A stretch of 35,721 nt of DNA. Origin: Spirogloea muscicola. Its lineage: Eukaryota > Streptophyta > Zygnematophyceae > Spirogloeales > Spirogloeaceae. The DNA is taken from positions 143,381-179,101 of the forward strand of contig WELB01000030.1 in assembly GCA_009602725.1 (NCBI GenBank), in the 5' to 3' direction. How positions within the stretch are numbered: the first letter of the stretch is position 1; every line of letters begins with the position of its first letter. Below the pieces are notes generated by a model that saw only the letters and a list, made by a program, of their open reading frames with translations, was not told the origin of the DNA and ran no database searches. The position numbers and the translations under genes are program-made. Shown here piece by piece: positions 9,380-21,607 of the stretch.

Positions 9380-10945
9380 ATGGCGAGTGTGCTGCTGCGT
9401 GGCGACGCAGGCAAGCGTACGAGAGTCGAGGCTGCCGGTGGCCAGAGCGGAGCATCCGACGAGGGTGGAGTGGGCGACCGCGGCGATGAGGGGGAGCTCT
9501 CGTCGCAGTTCCGAGTCTACGCCGGCCAGTTGGACGCCATCGTAAGACCCTACACTGACTCCTGAACAAACTCGGAGGCGCAACCACTAATCTCTATTCT
9601 TAAGTCGGTAAATCCTTGCCCGCCCTCTTTCCCATGCATGGTGCTCGCTACTGCTGCCGCCCTGGACGTTGGTGCAGCTTGGCCCACCGGTTCCCTGATG
9701 GCGTCAGCGTGGCAGGCGTGCCCCTGGCGGCATAGAACGAGCGCCGTGAGCGCCTCGTCAAGGCGAGCCGCGACGTCACCATCCACAGCAAGAAGGTCAT
9801 CTTTGCGATCCACCGGTGTGTACCGCCACCTCTTCTGCCGCCGCCAAGGCTGGTCCGTTAGCACCCTCACATCATCAGTCACTCTATACAGCCGGCCAGC
9901 ACCCTCACATCATCAGTCACTCAATACACCCGCCCAACCTTCCGCCCGCAGGATGTCAGCGGGCACGCGGGCGGCGGTACTGGAGTCGGCGGCTGCCGAA
10001 TTGGGCACTGTGCGTGTGCGCCACGCGGCGCGTATCGCCGCGGAGCTCCGCGCGGAGGACTACTGGCGGCTGCGCAGCGCGTTCTCACCGGGGGCAAGCA
10101 CACTCATCCCCAGCCACAGCCGCTGCGTATTTGATTTGCCGTCTGGCTGCCTTCCCAGATCGTGGTGCACAATTGCTGACGCCTGCACAAGTAGCACAGA
10201 TGCAGGAGTACATTGAGGCAGCGACTCTGTTGGAGTACTGCCGAGAGGGGCGGCTGCTGACGCCCGCAGAGCTGGACACCGGTCTGGCGGAGCTGGCCGA
10301 TGCAGACGGCTGCCCGTTCCGCTCCAGCTTGGCAGACTACCTCCTCGGCGTGAGCGTCGGCGCTGCGAATCGGAAGCACACCCAGCAAATAACCAAGCCA
10401 TGGCGCCAGCACGCCACTTGTTTGGCGCAGCGATACAACAGGACTGATCTGCACGTGGCTTGGTTGCCTGGCTGACCCAGGTTGCTGATCTCACTGGCGA
10501 GCTCATGCGCCTGGCTATCGGCAGCGTGGCTGGCGCTGGAAGCGGCGGCGCTGCCGGCAATAAGGCGGCAGCATCATGCAGTTTCGTTCGCGCGGTGCAT
10601 AGTGGTTTCAGCCAGCTACCGAAGGCTGGCGAGCTGGCCCGCGAGCTGCCGCGCAAGCTTGATGTCATGCTGCAGAGTCTTGGGAAGATTGAAAATGGTG
10701 AATGCCATTGCTGCTGCCAGTGTGCCTCCAACGCGCCGCGCTGCTGCTGGCGTTGATGAGTGTCATAGTGGGCGGCATGACACCGGCTGACCATCAGGGG
10801 CACTGGCTCATCGCTGCGGCTGGCTGCTGCATGTGCAGCGAGCTACGCAGTGCACGTGCGTGGACGCGAGTACCCGGCCGACATGCTGGCCGCCCAACTC
10901 CTAGGTGGCGGCGGTGATGATGGCGACATGCTGGAGATGTTGTGA
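9380..10945 (+). CDS. TSNAX: Translin-associated factor X (TRAX), catalytic subunit of C3PO
   Basis: TRAX pairs with translin to form C3PO, a Mg-dependent endoribonuclease that trims RNA such as tRNA 5' leaders and RISC passenger strands. Exons are 9380-9541, 9736-9815, 9952-10093, 10200-10349, 10481-10697 and 10839-10945 (TGA), giving 285 aa; animal TRAX is about 290. Family stretches are ERLVKASRDVTIHSKKVIF (from residue 59), MQEYIEAATLLEY, DYLLGVADLTGELMRL, SLGKIENASYAVHVRG and REYPADML. The acidic residues of the active site are present: Glu131 and Glu134 in EYIEA, and Asp181/Glu185 in VADLTGE. The start ATG at 9380 gives the expected length. Intron 3 (10094-10199) seems to be GC-AG: SPG joins MQEYIEAA exactly as in homologues. 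A GT at the TGC/GTATTT site would add 11 residues and cannot be fully excluded. Confidence 0.93.
9860..9928. repeat. Tandem repeat, two units, period 38 bp (TSNAX intron 2)
   Basis: The unit AGCACCCTCACATCATCAGT followed by CACTCTATACA or CACTCAATACA occurs twice in a row. It lies inside the intron between TSNAX exons 2 and 3. Confidence 0.85.
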
Positions 10946-11813
10946 AGCGGTGTGATGCTCATGCACCTGGTTGCTTGTGACTGCCTAAGCAGCATAGGGG
11001 GGTCGCTCGGGTGGTTATAGGAGTGCAGCTGCCCTCCTGTCCTGCGTGTGGATACCAGGTGCCTGCGCTCGGTTGTGCCAGCTCGCACCAAGTGGACGGG
11101 AGGAACAGAATGCCGTAACCACACTCTGCCTGTCTGGGAGCAGCCAGCCAGATTGAAGGAGGTATGCTGTCCCAACAAAGGGAGTTGGGGAAGCTGACAG
11201 TGCTCATTTGAGCTGTCAGTCTCGTCTTGAACCGACTCAAGGCTGGCATCCGACTGATTTTCACGTCAGTCACCTTGCCACTCAGTAGAGCATGCTGCCC
11301 ATTGAGGCCTCAGAGATCGTTGTTTGTAAGGCTTCATGCTGCTGACGACCACCTCAGCGACAGCTGTCAGGATTGGTGAGCTGATGTGAGCGTCACAATG
11401 CGCTAGGCTTGCAAAGCAAGCCAGATGAAGGTGCAGAGATATTCTCACCGGTCCAAAGAGCCAAAGCTCCTCCTAGCACTTGGCAAAGTCTTTCCAGCAC
11501 AATTGACCTTGCAACACCAATTCAAGCCCTGAGTCTTGCATTGGCAAGCCGAGCTAACTGCGCTGCACCAACACTTTCCGCTACCAGCACTGCGCATTGT
11601 CCAATATTTCCATCTATTGCTTGACTAAGCCTCCCTCCACTTCATGTACACACCGCGCCCACTCTCTTTCACAGCCACCGCTGCCGATTATAAGAGCGTA
11701 AACCTTTAGTGGAGCTGGCCTTGGCGGCGTTGAGAGAAGGCACACGTTGTGCATGAATGAAAGGGAGGGAGGCCAAGGCGTTCTCTGGCTCTGGCTCTGG
11801 CCAGGGGACCCAC

Positions 11814-11990
11814 TTCCAGGAGCCTAGCATCTCTGATCTGCGGCTGCTTAGCAGGGGTTACTGAGTGATTCGTAGCTGCATTGTTTCTTCTTGTGCTTGT
11901 TATTTCTAGCGCTTCCCCTGGCCCACTCCACGTACTTTGTGCATTCTTTTTTGGGCTGGCTTTTCCAGCCCCTATCCTCAATGGGCGAGC
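11814..11990 (+). repeat. Hairpin repeat R3, copy A
   Basis: Runs from TTCCAGGAGCCTAGC through TTAGCAGGGGTTACTGAGTG and TTCTTTTTTGGGCTGG to CTCAATGGGCGAGC. It contains GGGCTGGCTTTTCCAGCCC, a perfect 7-bp stem with a 5-base loop. Copy B is its inverted counterpart. Confidence 0.8.
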
Positions 11991-12100
11991 ACTTCCTCAA
12001 GGCGTTGGGGCCAAACCGACTGGAGCAACTGGCAAGTGTGGAGGCGCCGAGACAAGAACCCGCTCAACGACGCTCTGACTGCTCGGAGAAGAAAGAAAGG

Positions 12101-12278
12101 GCTCGCCCATTGAGGATATGGGCTGGAACAGCCAGCCCAAAAAGGGAATGAACAAAGTACCAGAAGGGGGCTAGGCGAAGCACTAAGGAAGACGAGCACA
12201 AAAAGAAACAAAGCAGCTACGAAATACTCAGTAACCCCTGCTAAGCAGTCGCAGGTCAGAGATGCTAGGCTGCTGGAA
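12101..12278 (-). repeat. Hairpin repeat R3, copy B (inverted)
   Basis: GCTCGCCCATTGAGGATATG, GGGCTGGAACAGCCAGCCC, then CACTCAGTAA-like and CCCCTGCTAAGCAG blocks. This is copy A in reverse complement, placed 110 bp after it. Confidence 0.8.
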
Positions 12279-12283
12279 GAGAA

Positions 12284-12312
12284 AGAGCTCGCCCATTGAG
12301 GATAGGGGCTGG
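12284..12312 (-). repeat. Hairpin repeat R3, short fragment
   Basis: GCTCGCCCATTGAGGATAGG followed by GGCTGGAA. Only the terminal block of the repeat is present, directly before copy C. Confidence 0.65.
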
Positions 12313-12340
12313 AAGTGGGTCCCCTGGCCAGGGGACATAC

Positions 12341-12541
12341 TTCCAGGAGCATAGCCTCTCCGACCTGCGCCTGCTTAGCAGGGGTTACTGAGTGGTTAGT
12401 GGCTGCTTTGTTTTTTCTTGTGTGCTTGTCATTTCTGCTGCTTCGCCTTAGGGCTTCGCCTGGCTTCCCCCCCCCTCTTCTTGTACTCTGTTCATTCTTT
12501 TCTGGGCTGGCTGTTCCAGCCCATATTCTCAATGGGCGAGC
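12341..12541 (+). repeat. Hairpin repeat R3, copy C
   Basis: TTCCAGGAGCATAGC, TTAGCAGGGGTTACTGAGTG and TTCATTCTTTTCTGGGCTGG, ending CTCAATGGGCGAGC. Same order as copy A, with a longer pyrimidine-rich middle. The flank GGGTCCCCTGGCCAGGGGAC just left of it is itself nearly palindromic. Confidence 0.8.
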
Positions 12542-12818
12542 CCTTCTTCTTCCTGGCCAGAGCCAGAGGCAGAGGACTAACTCGGAGAAGCCCACTCGCA
12601 GGCCCTTAAGCGCCGTCGGCTCGACGGGCGCAGGCCCGCGCCCCCCGACCGAGGAGCTCGCCGTTAGGCCGACGCTGCGAGTACATGGGGAAAGGGCGGC
12701 ATTTGACGACGGCGGGCCCGGCCCCGCTATCGGCAGTTGAGGCCCGGTGCCCGCCGCCGCCGCCGCCGCCGTCCGCTGCTCGCCGCCGCCGCTGCCACCG
12801 CGGCGATGAGGCCCCAGG

Positions 12819-13124
12819 AAAAAAAAAAAAAAAAAAAAAAAAANNNNNNNNNNNNNNNNNNNNNNNNNNNNNNNNNNNNNNNNNNNNNNNNNNNNNNNNN
12901 NNNNNNNNNNNNNNNNNNNNNNNNNNNNNNNNNNNNNNNNNNNNNNNNNNNNNNNNNNNNNNNNNNNNNNNNNNNNNNNNNNNNNNNNNNNNNNNNNNNN
13001 NNNNNNNNNNNNNNNNNNNNNNNNNNNNNNNNNNNNNNNNNNNNNNNNNNNNNNNNNNNNNNNNNNNNNNNNNNNNNNNNNNNNNNNNNNNNNNNNNNNN
13101 NNNNNNNNNNNNNNNNNNNNNNNN
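12819..13124. other. Poly-A tract and 281-base assembly gap
   Basis: A run of about 25 A residues runs directly into N at 12844-13124. The left flank (12600-12818) is extremely GC-rich with GCC runs. The right flank opens inside coding sequence of SEC24. The gap very likely hides the SEC24 start, so 12600-12843 may be its promoter, 5' UTR or first exon. I could not choose a reading frame there. Confidence 0.8.
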
Positions 13125-16100
13125 GGGGCCTCCGCAGCAGGGCTCGGCGATGCCCGGCCCTCCCCGCGGCGGCGGCGGCGGCAGCGGCGGCGGGGTACAG
13201 CCGCCGCCGGCTTTCGGAGCCAGGTTTGCCGGCCCACCGGCGGCGGAGATGCAGCACATGTCGCTGGGGCCGGCGGGCGGCCCGGGGCCGCCGCCGCCGG
13301 CGACTGGGCCGCCGCCGCCGTCCTGGGGGGCTCCTCCTCCCGGCACCACGGTGGGCACGGCTCAGCGGCGTGTGTACCCCGAGGCATACGCAGCTCAGGT
13401 CAGCTGCCAGCGCCAGCAGCATTGGTGTGGCCATCGCTGGGAGGCAGCGAGCTTGCCTTGGCAGCTTCTTGCTGCGCCACGAGGCTGATTGCGGAGTTGG
13501 TAGCGCTGCTGCTGTCTTTGAGTCCCTCTCAGTCCATTGAGTGCTCTGACTGCAACCACCGAAAAGGGATTGTAGTGAAGTGTTCGTAGTAAGCCCTGCC
13601 TTAATGTGCATTGTCAACCACTGCCTGTGGCAGCGGCTGCTGTAGCGCTCCATGTAAGCTGAGGACCGCTCTGCCGCCACTTTCTTCCGCAGAGGCAGGG
13701 CGGGCCCGCCCCAGGGCAGGGTATGCCGCCGCCGCCGCTCCCCGGCATGCCCCACGTCGCCTCGCCCCACAGCCCGAGCGGCGGCGGTGGCAACCGCATC
13801 GACCCCACGCAGATGCCGCGGCCTACGGCGTCAGACTCTGTGCTGGTTTTTGAGACGCGAGTGGCCGGCGCCGCCAATCTCCCCCCCGTAAGTGCATCTC
13901 GCCACTCCCTGTCCCAGCCCTTGCTCGCCGCTTTGCAGCAAGAAATCGAAAGCCCGCTATTGTGCCCGAGTGCAAAGCATGGCTGGACCTTGAACAGAAG
14001 CACGAGGGCGGATACCTGCTATCAGCTTGTGGCCCTGGCGGTGTAGTTGCTCTTGCTGCAAGTTATTTGATGCTTGCAGCAAGCTCTCTGATATGATCAA
14101 TCTGCCTGCCCATTATGCCCGAGTAGCCTGCCACAACATCATTCGTGGTCCGGGACACCGGCAACTGCAGCCCACGCATGATGCGCTGCACTCTCAACCA
14201 GGTGCGAAAGAGTATTCATGACCATTTGAGACTTACTGCAAGCTCTTGCAAAGCATGCTAGCCGTCTCTTCAAGGCTGCTGCCACTCAAAGTGACACCCT
14301 TGCTTGCCTATCTCTGGACAGCTCCCAGGGTCAGCCGACCTCCATGCCACGTCCTCCATGCCGCTTGCATTGCTGGTTCAGCCCCTCGCACTGCAGGACC
14401 CCAATGAAGATCCTGTCCCAGTAAGTCACTGCACGCCTCCACTGGCATGTATTGCTTACTCTGACATGTCCAGAGCCATTGACGTGCACGGTGGAGATTT
14501 ATACTCACTCTCACTCCCTCTGCCTGGACCTTGAACCCTATATTCACCTTTCAACCAGCCTAAACAGCTGGAAGCCCGCACATCAATATGTCCACGAAAC
14601 TGTTGCGCAGGCTAACGGTGTTTGGATCCATGCTTCACGTTCCTCATGGTTGTGCTGATTGGCACATGTTGGGCAGGTGGTGGACTTTGGCGAGTCTGGG
14701 CCGGTCCGCTGCCAGCGGTGCAAGGCGTACATCAACCCGTTCATGCGATTTGTAGACCAGGGCCACCGCTTCATCTGCAACCTCTGCAGTCAGCATCTCT
14801 CTTCCCTCTGCCCTCAAGCTTTCCTCTCTTTGCACCTCGCCGCCTTTGTGGAGGCCAAGAAGACCTCGATTCACTAGTCTATACTTCCATGTGATCAAGC
14901 AGAAGCTGAGGAGTGCTTTGTGGTGTCCCCCACACACTCACCTTGTACAGGTCACTCTAATGAGACCCCTCGGGATTACATGTGCAACCTTGGGCCGGAC
15001 GGACGGCGTCGCGACGCTGATGAGAGGCCCGAGCTGTCGCGGGGCTCTGTTGAATTCGTCGCCCCGACCGAGTTCATTGTGAGTGGGTCCATGTAGCAGG
15101 GCCATCTGTGAGGACCATCTTGGTTAGGTGTTTGGGGTTGCTTGCCGAGCTGGTCTACAGGAAGATATGGGGGATGCCAGTAACTGTGCATTTGCTTTGA
15201 GACGCAATTTGCAAGAGTTTCAGTCTTGTCTGTAGGGTGGCTCTTCCTGTCTCACTGTGGAGCTGTATGTAGCTGTACTACATGAACATGTCTGACTACT
15301 GTCCTCCTCTGACAGGTGCGGCCCCCTATGCCGCCAGTGTACTTTTTCCTGGTGGACGTGTCTGCCAATGCCGTTCAGGTTGGCGCGACTGCCTCGGCCT
15401 GCAGCGCCATCTCTCAAGTTCTCTCAGCGCTGCCAGTGAGGCCTCCTTTTCCTGCTCATATCCCCAACCCTGTATCATCTAGCAGTCCGCGTGTGTGTAT
15501 ATGTATTGCTTCAGCTTGCCTGTTGCCAGAGACAGCTCTATTCACGACTCCAGTAATAGCAACCACAGACATCTGTAGGCTTGCATTGATTGGGATGTTT
15601 GACCCTGTGCTCGCTGTTGACTTCACTGTCATTGGTTCACTTGGTGTTGCATCGAATCCTGTATGATTGCATCTAAACAACTGAAGAGCTCGTCATTGTC
15701 ATTCTCGTGCAACTCTTCATGTGGTACTGCTGGTCACCTGTGGCTGCAGGAAGGGGACCGAACTCATGTTGCCTTTGCTACATTTGACAGCACGATCCAC
15801 TTTTACAACCTGAATCCTTCTCTTCAGCAGGTAATTTCTTACAGTCTTTTAAGTGCATCAAGTTGTGCATTGCAGTTCTGGTAACGAAGACTGCTAGCCA
15901 GTCATGTAGCACATGGGCCTCAAGGCTTGTCATTGGCATACTTGTGGCAACTTCTCATCACAACCCCATTTCAACGTACTAGTGCACGTCTGGTTGATTT
16001 CGATGCTTGGTCAAGCATTGGGTTGATCCTAAATTACTGTCTTCAGTCCACGTAAATGTTGCCTTGCCAATATTGTAGCTTGCTTCTCTGAACCTCCATG

Positions 16101-19100
16101 TGTTGACCTGTGATTATGCAGCCGTCAATGCTCGTGGTACCTGATATCCAAGATCCATACACACCTCTACCCTCCGATATTGTCGTGCCCCTGCTCAAGG
16201 TAGGTCGTACTAACGTGTCATGCTCTGGCATGATATTGGGGTTTCTTGTGTGTGCTGGAAATGCTGGCTGCCAGTCCACGCATCTTCGCCCTTCTTGACT
16301 TTCTTGTGATGCTCAATTTGGGCGTTCTCAACAGTCACAGTTAATCAAGTCTGCAAAGCTGGTATGAATTGTGTACAAGTGATTGCAATACTAACTGTAT
16401 CTGCAACACAATAACAGTGTCGAGCAAATCTGGAACAATTGCTAGAGAATGTCCCCAACATGTTCCAGGCTGCTCGAGTGGCTGATTCCGCATTTGGTGC
16501 AGCTGTGAAAGTGAGTTTACACTTGGGTCTGATGATTGCTGCTGTTACCTGCAACTTCCATTGAGCAATTAAGGAAGTTGGTTGCATGCGAGGTTTCATC
16601 ACAGTTCAGCAAAGGCTTCGTAACTTACCAGAGATGGACGAATGTATAGGTGCATGTCTAATTGCAGCCCATAATGTAGCGCTTTGTGAGCAGCAAAGGT
16701 CAAACTTGGTCTGAGAATGTGCTCCACCATTTGCAGGCTGCATATCTTGCTATGAAGTCCACAGGTGGCAAGCTCCTTGTGTTCCAGTCTGGTAATGTCA
16801 CCACAACACACATTCAGCACATCAATTCCAGCATATCTTTGTCCTGTAGGATGTCAATTTTGATTCAAGGAGTCAATGTGTGCACAAATCTTCATCAAAA
16901 GAGTGTTGCGCATTGGCTAGATTGAGCAGCTCCAGGCAATCTAACATTGTGATAGTCTTCAGATTTTGGGCCTTGGCCAGACACTACAACAATGTCTGAT
17001 ACTGCCATCTGAGCCTTGTGCAGCATTGCCATCTGTGGGCTTTGGGTCGTTGATTGGCAGAGAAGCTGAGGGCAGGACTGGCAGTGTCATGAATGAGAAG
17101 GTATGGCTGCAACTCTCAATGTGTGTACAGGATATGTGATGTCTCGCTCCTCCATCTCTGGAGGGTGATGGTAGTGCATTATCAAGAATCCAAGGACTAG
17201 GATAACAGCACTTCTCCTATGCAGTGAGAGATTGGTATGCAGTTGGTTGTACAGCTCTTCAGGGGGGTATTGATTAATAACATGTCTAATGATAATTTAT
17301 CACCATGTCCTTGTCATTCTTTCAAAGTGAATATGCCAACAGTGGGGATCACCATATTGAGGCCTTGACGTTTCTGGACTCTGTTGTATGCTCACAGGAG
17401 GCACATAAGATGCTGTCACCTGCGGACAAGACTTTCAAGACTCTGGCATTTGAGCTGGCGGAATTTCAGGCAAGGAAGATAGTATTGACGTCCAACCAGC
17501 CAATGAAATTGCAGCATAAGATGTTGTTGTAGTTTGTCTCTCCTTTGGCTTGGAATGGCACTGGTTATCAACCATAGTTTGCAGCATATGGCACCAGACA
17601 AGTGCCTTCTCCCCCAACTGGCGCACAGTCCCCCAGAATGTTTCTCCCTGCCAACTTGAGATTCTCCTCCTTGTTGCCTACCTCCCTCTTTTACTTTTCC
17701 CCTTGCTTCTATCCTCCCTATCCTTCTTTGCTCTCCATTTCACCTTGCTTCCCCAACTTCCCCCCTGACAGGGGGTCTGTCATGCCTTGTCCTATACTGA
17801 ATCGGAATGCAGATGCCTGTCTGACTTGTGATGTTCCAGGTCTCTGTTGACCTCTTTCTGATGACTCAGTCGTTTGTGGACATTGCTTCGCAAGCTGTTG
17901 TACCCAGAACGACCGGTGGGCAGGTACTAGTGCTCTTCATTCCCAGTGGCTTTGTAAATAAGAAGGTGCACTGGGTTACACATATGCCATGGAAAGCACA
18001 CAGCCCTGATAGATAGAACATCTCCACTTCTAACATATTCATAATCACCCCAGGATTCGCTTTGCTTGGAGTAAGTGCTGTCTTAACCTTGAATGTGACT
18101 GTTGCTTGATTGCAACTGAATAAGTATAGTTCTCCGCACCTGGCACTAATGCCAATATGTCAAGTAGTCTGTCTATGTGGTGCTCTTTGGGGCGCCTCTG
18201 CACGGAAAGAGGTCCTAGGAGCACAGCTGCAGCCATCCTGTAGCAAGGCAGCTGCTTCGGAGTAAGACTCCAAAGGACTGTCCGCCTTCTCAAGAGAGGC
18301 AAGTCTGGAGCAATGCCTAAAAGCTGAGGGCTAGCAGTTGTTGTCCAGGTCTATTACTACTTCCCTTTCAATGCTGGCGTAGACAGCGCGAAGGTGTTCA
18401 ATGACTTGAGATGGAATGTCTGCCGGCCCCAGGGCTTTGAAGCCATCATGAGAGTCCGATGCTCTGCTGTACGTACTACAACATCTCATTTGTAACAGTA
18501 GCTCATACACTTTGCTTGATGTACGTGCGGTGCACAAAAGGAGCCTACCCATCAGATTGTCACTGCAAATATTGCAATTCTGAATATTGACAGGTGCACA
18601 GAAGAAGAGTTCCATTCGTGGTTTGGCTAAGCATGTGGGGTGCTCGTTGGTGCAGGGTTTGCAAGTAGTTGACTACTTCGGCAGCTTCTGCAAGCGAATT
18701 CCTACAGACATTGATCTCCCAGCTGTGAGAGTTACATAGTTGCTAGCTGAGCTCGTGTTAGTTGCACATAGCACTGGTTAACGTGTGCTCGTCGACTAGC
18801 AGGATGTTCTTGTAACGAGCTCATTACGACTCTGGGAGATGGCAAACAATACTTTGAGGCATGTTTGCAAGGCCTTGTTTTCTGACTTGGATCTTCTCAT
18901 CAATCCTTAGGAGTATCACAAGCATGCAGCCTTTACTGCTACGTTCTTGAGAAGCCTCTTTCTGATCCGCCAGGTTGACTGCGACAAGGCAGTGATGGTC
19001 ACGTTCAAGCACGACGACAAGTTCCAGGAGGGCACTGAGGCTTGCTTTCAGGCAAGTCAAAGGTTTAGCTTCTTGGCCAGTACGTGAGAATTAGGCCCTT

Positions 19101-21127
19101 GTTGCAATGCGCGCACATTTTCAAGAGCTGCTCGATCTGTCAGCTCCTGACAGTTCGCTGGTCAGGTCCCTTGTTACTCAGTGACACTCATCACGTCTGT
19201 CTTCCTCAGAGTGCAACGTTGTACACAACCATTAGCGGCGAGAAGAGGATCAGGGTGCACACGCTTTCCCTCCCAGTGACGACGGTCTTGGGTCACCTCT
19301 TCCGCGGGGCTGACCTTGACGCGCAGTTCTCCTACTTTCTCAAGCAAGGTCAGCACATCTGTCTGGACTTCCTTGACACAAGCTCAAGCACAGTCAGTGG
19401 AGATAGCATGCGACTTGAGTGTGAAGCATTGCTACCCACTTCGGAAGATGCCTGTGCTTACAAGTGTCCCCAGTCCCCGACAACAGGCTGAATCACTGTG
19501 TCTGCTGTTGTCTTTGACATTATACTTCTGTATGCGTGTGCTAGCTGCCTTGGATGTCGTCACCACCGGCCTTCCTCAAGTCAAGGACTCCGTTGTCCAG
19601 CACTGCATAAACATCCTGGCAACCTATCGCAAATTCTGTGCCTCAGCGTCATCTTCCGGCCAGCTTATCCTCCCAGAGGCTCTCAAGCTGCTACCTCTTT
19701 ACTCGCTTGGTAATGTTCACATAACTCTCGATTACGGGTATTTCAGGACTTGAGGATATCTGTTGACTGCTGAGCTGAGCTGATCAGCTTCACTAGTTAT
19801 GCAGTGCTCAGCATCTTGGGGGGACCTGTTTTGTGTTCTTGATTGCCCTGAATAATATCCGGTGGCATACATCTGGCAGCCCTGACCAAGAGCATAGGAT
19901 TGCGAAACGAGACGCGGCTTGATGAGCGGTCCTACTGGCTGTCCAAGGTGGCCAGTATAAGTGCGCCTCTAGCTGTGCCTCTCGTCTACCCCTGCATGTA
20001 CCCGGTCCACAAGCTTCCTCCCGCTCAGGTCCACCATGCTGCCACTTACTCAATTGTGCCACTTGTGTAGGCGCCTCTGGTGCTCCTCAAGCTCACCTCA
20101 AGCAGGCCTTCTTGGGATCAGCATTGCAGAATCCAGCATTCGTGTGCGCAAGTCAAATCCTCGTAGGCTTGACTGACTGCTCAGACCACGCCTATTTATG
20201 GGTGCGCAGGAGGGTGTCTCGGTGTTGCCTCCTGTCGTGTCGCTGTCAAGCGAGCACCTTGACCACGAGGGAATGTTCCTTTTGGAGAATGGTGAGGATG
20301 CCTATCTATGGGCTGGCAAGGCGGTGCCAGCCGACTTGTTGAAGCAGCTGATTGGATACTCATCTGTTGACGAGGTTGCCTCCAGTCAGGTGGGTCTGGG
20401 CACCGAGCTTGCAGGCAGTGCAGCTCACGATGTATGCAGACAGCCTTTGTGGACGGTCATACGTTCAGCAATGCTTAGCTACCATGTGCGCCTTGTTGAT
20501 AAATTGATATTCATCACCGCATTCTTGAGAGCAGCTCAGATGTCAAGTGCTCTTAGCTTCCTCAAAGCTGATGGATTTACAGATGGAATTTCAATCTCCC
20601 GCTTTGCAGTTCCTGCTTCGTGAGTTTGACAATCCAGCCAGCAAGCGTTTGAACGAGCTCGTTAATGAAATACGCCGCCATAGATGCTCCTACCTCAGGT
20701 CAGCTTTACTTATATCTGACAGACTACATGACATGTATGGCCTGCTGCTGTAATTGCCTATTGGTTAATCAATGTCGCAGCTTAATAACATCTTGAGGGC
20801 ATCTGATAGACCTGGATTTTAAGCAAAGCTATGAGCTTGTCGCTGTTGCGCAGATTATACCTGGTCAAGAAAGGCGATGCAAGTGGTGAGCAGCTGGCCT
20901 TCACCTTCTGTGTTGGTGTAGTGAGAAAATGCACATATTGACTGCTGTTATGTGCACATCCTTCCTCACCATTTAATATCTCAGAGCCTGCCTCACCCTT
21001 TGATCTCTCAACATCTGCAGAAACACGATTCTTCTCATTCCTCACTGAAGACCGAGGAGCAACGGGGATGTCTTACGTCGAGTTCCTGGTCAACTTGCAC
21101 CGACAAATCCAGAACAAGATGACATAG
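13125..21127 (+). CDS. SEC24A: SEC24, COPII cargo adaptor, plant A-like class (5' end lost in gap)
   Basis: SEC24 pairs with SEC23 on ER membranes and selects cargo for COPII vesicles. Exons are <13126-13398, 13693-13887, 14127-14201, 14322-14420, 14677-14788, 14951-15078, 15316-15435, 15750-15830, 16122-16199, 16418-16510, 16737-16796?, 16963-17100, 17398-17469, 17840-17923, 18349-18468, 18656-18724, 18974-19051, 19210-19348, 19545-19709, 19880-20028, 20210-20389, 20610-20698, 20854-20885 and 21021-21127 (TAG): about 911 aa visible. Domains in order are a Pro/Gly-rich N-terminus, NRIDPTQMPRP, the zinc finger (CQRC..CNLC), the trunk (PPVYFFLVDVS, FATFDSTIHFYN), the beta-sandwich (PRTTGGQ, ICKRIPTDIDLPA-like), the helical part and a gelsolin-like end (LENGEDAYLW, VEFLVNLHRQIQ). 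Two introns are GC-AG. One donor near 16790 is unclear. Confidence 0.94.
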
Positions 21128-21607
21128 CTAGAGTGAGGGTAGGTCAAGTATCTGGTCACTAATTTGAGTTGGCCTTAACAAGATATGTCTCAGTCAGGTG
21201 GGCCCCTCAAGTCATTCTTCGCCCCCAGATTTTGTGCAAGAAGTGTCAGTTGGGGAGACCAAGATGGATTGCATCGCTATGCCCTCTTGAGAGTAACTGC
21301 TGCAGAAATCAAGGCGACTGGGTTTGCTGGGTAAGTTTGAGACTGGCACTTGCTTTTGGTCATCGCAAATATCCGGTGGCTATGAACAAAAAGCAGCGGC
21401 AAAGAAGATTGCACGGGCGAGCTCTGCATCAGCAATCTTGTACACATGCAGGTTCTCTTGATCTAGTGATCAATGAAGGCTCATACTCTTGCATGGGCCA
21501 GCAAATTGCTTATTATTTAGTGAGAAGGGAGATTTGTACAAAAAAAAGTTGGCTGGATACAAGACAAAATTGTCATGGGTGACGAGCTTGCATCAGTGAG
21601 ACCTCAG
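21128..21607. other. Convergent intergenic region between SEC24A and TSN
   Basis: The two genes end tail to tail 480 bp apart. I see no third gene. It should hold both 3' UTRs and polyadenylation sites. Confidence 0.5.

Larger units (their letters stand above)
10946..12600. other. Gene-free region holding repeats
   Basis: No coding sequence recognised. 10946-11600 shows nothing beyond the TSNAX 3' flank. About 11626-11690 resembles the inverted-repeat arm at 7248. 11814-12541 holds three hairpin-repeat copies listed separately. Confidence 0.55.

Noticed and set aside
12819-12843. Poly-A run as evidence of a processed retrogene or SINE tail
   Set aside because: It directly touches a gap, so a sequencing artefact or gap-edge effect is as likely, and no retrogene body lies to its left.
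12685-13488. Long plus-strand frame across the N gap, starting ATGGGGAAAGGGCGG
   Set aside because: It is open only because N is read as any residue. The two sides need not share a frame, and only the right side matches SEC24.
11978-13770. Long minus-strand frames of 250-469 codons across the gap
   Set aside because: They are the antisense of SEC24A and of repeats, joined through N. No family resemblance was seen.
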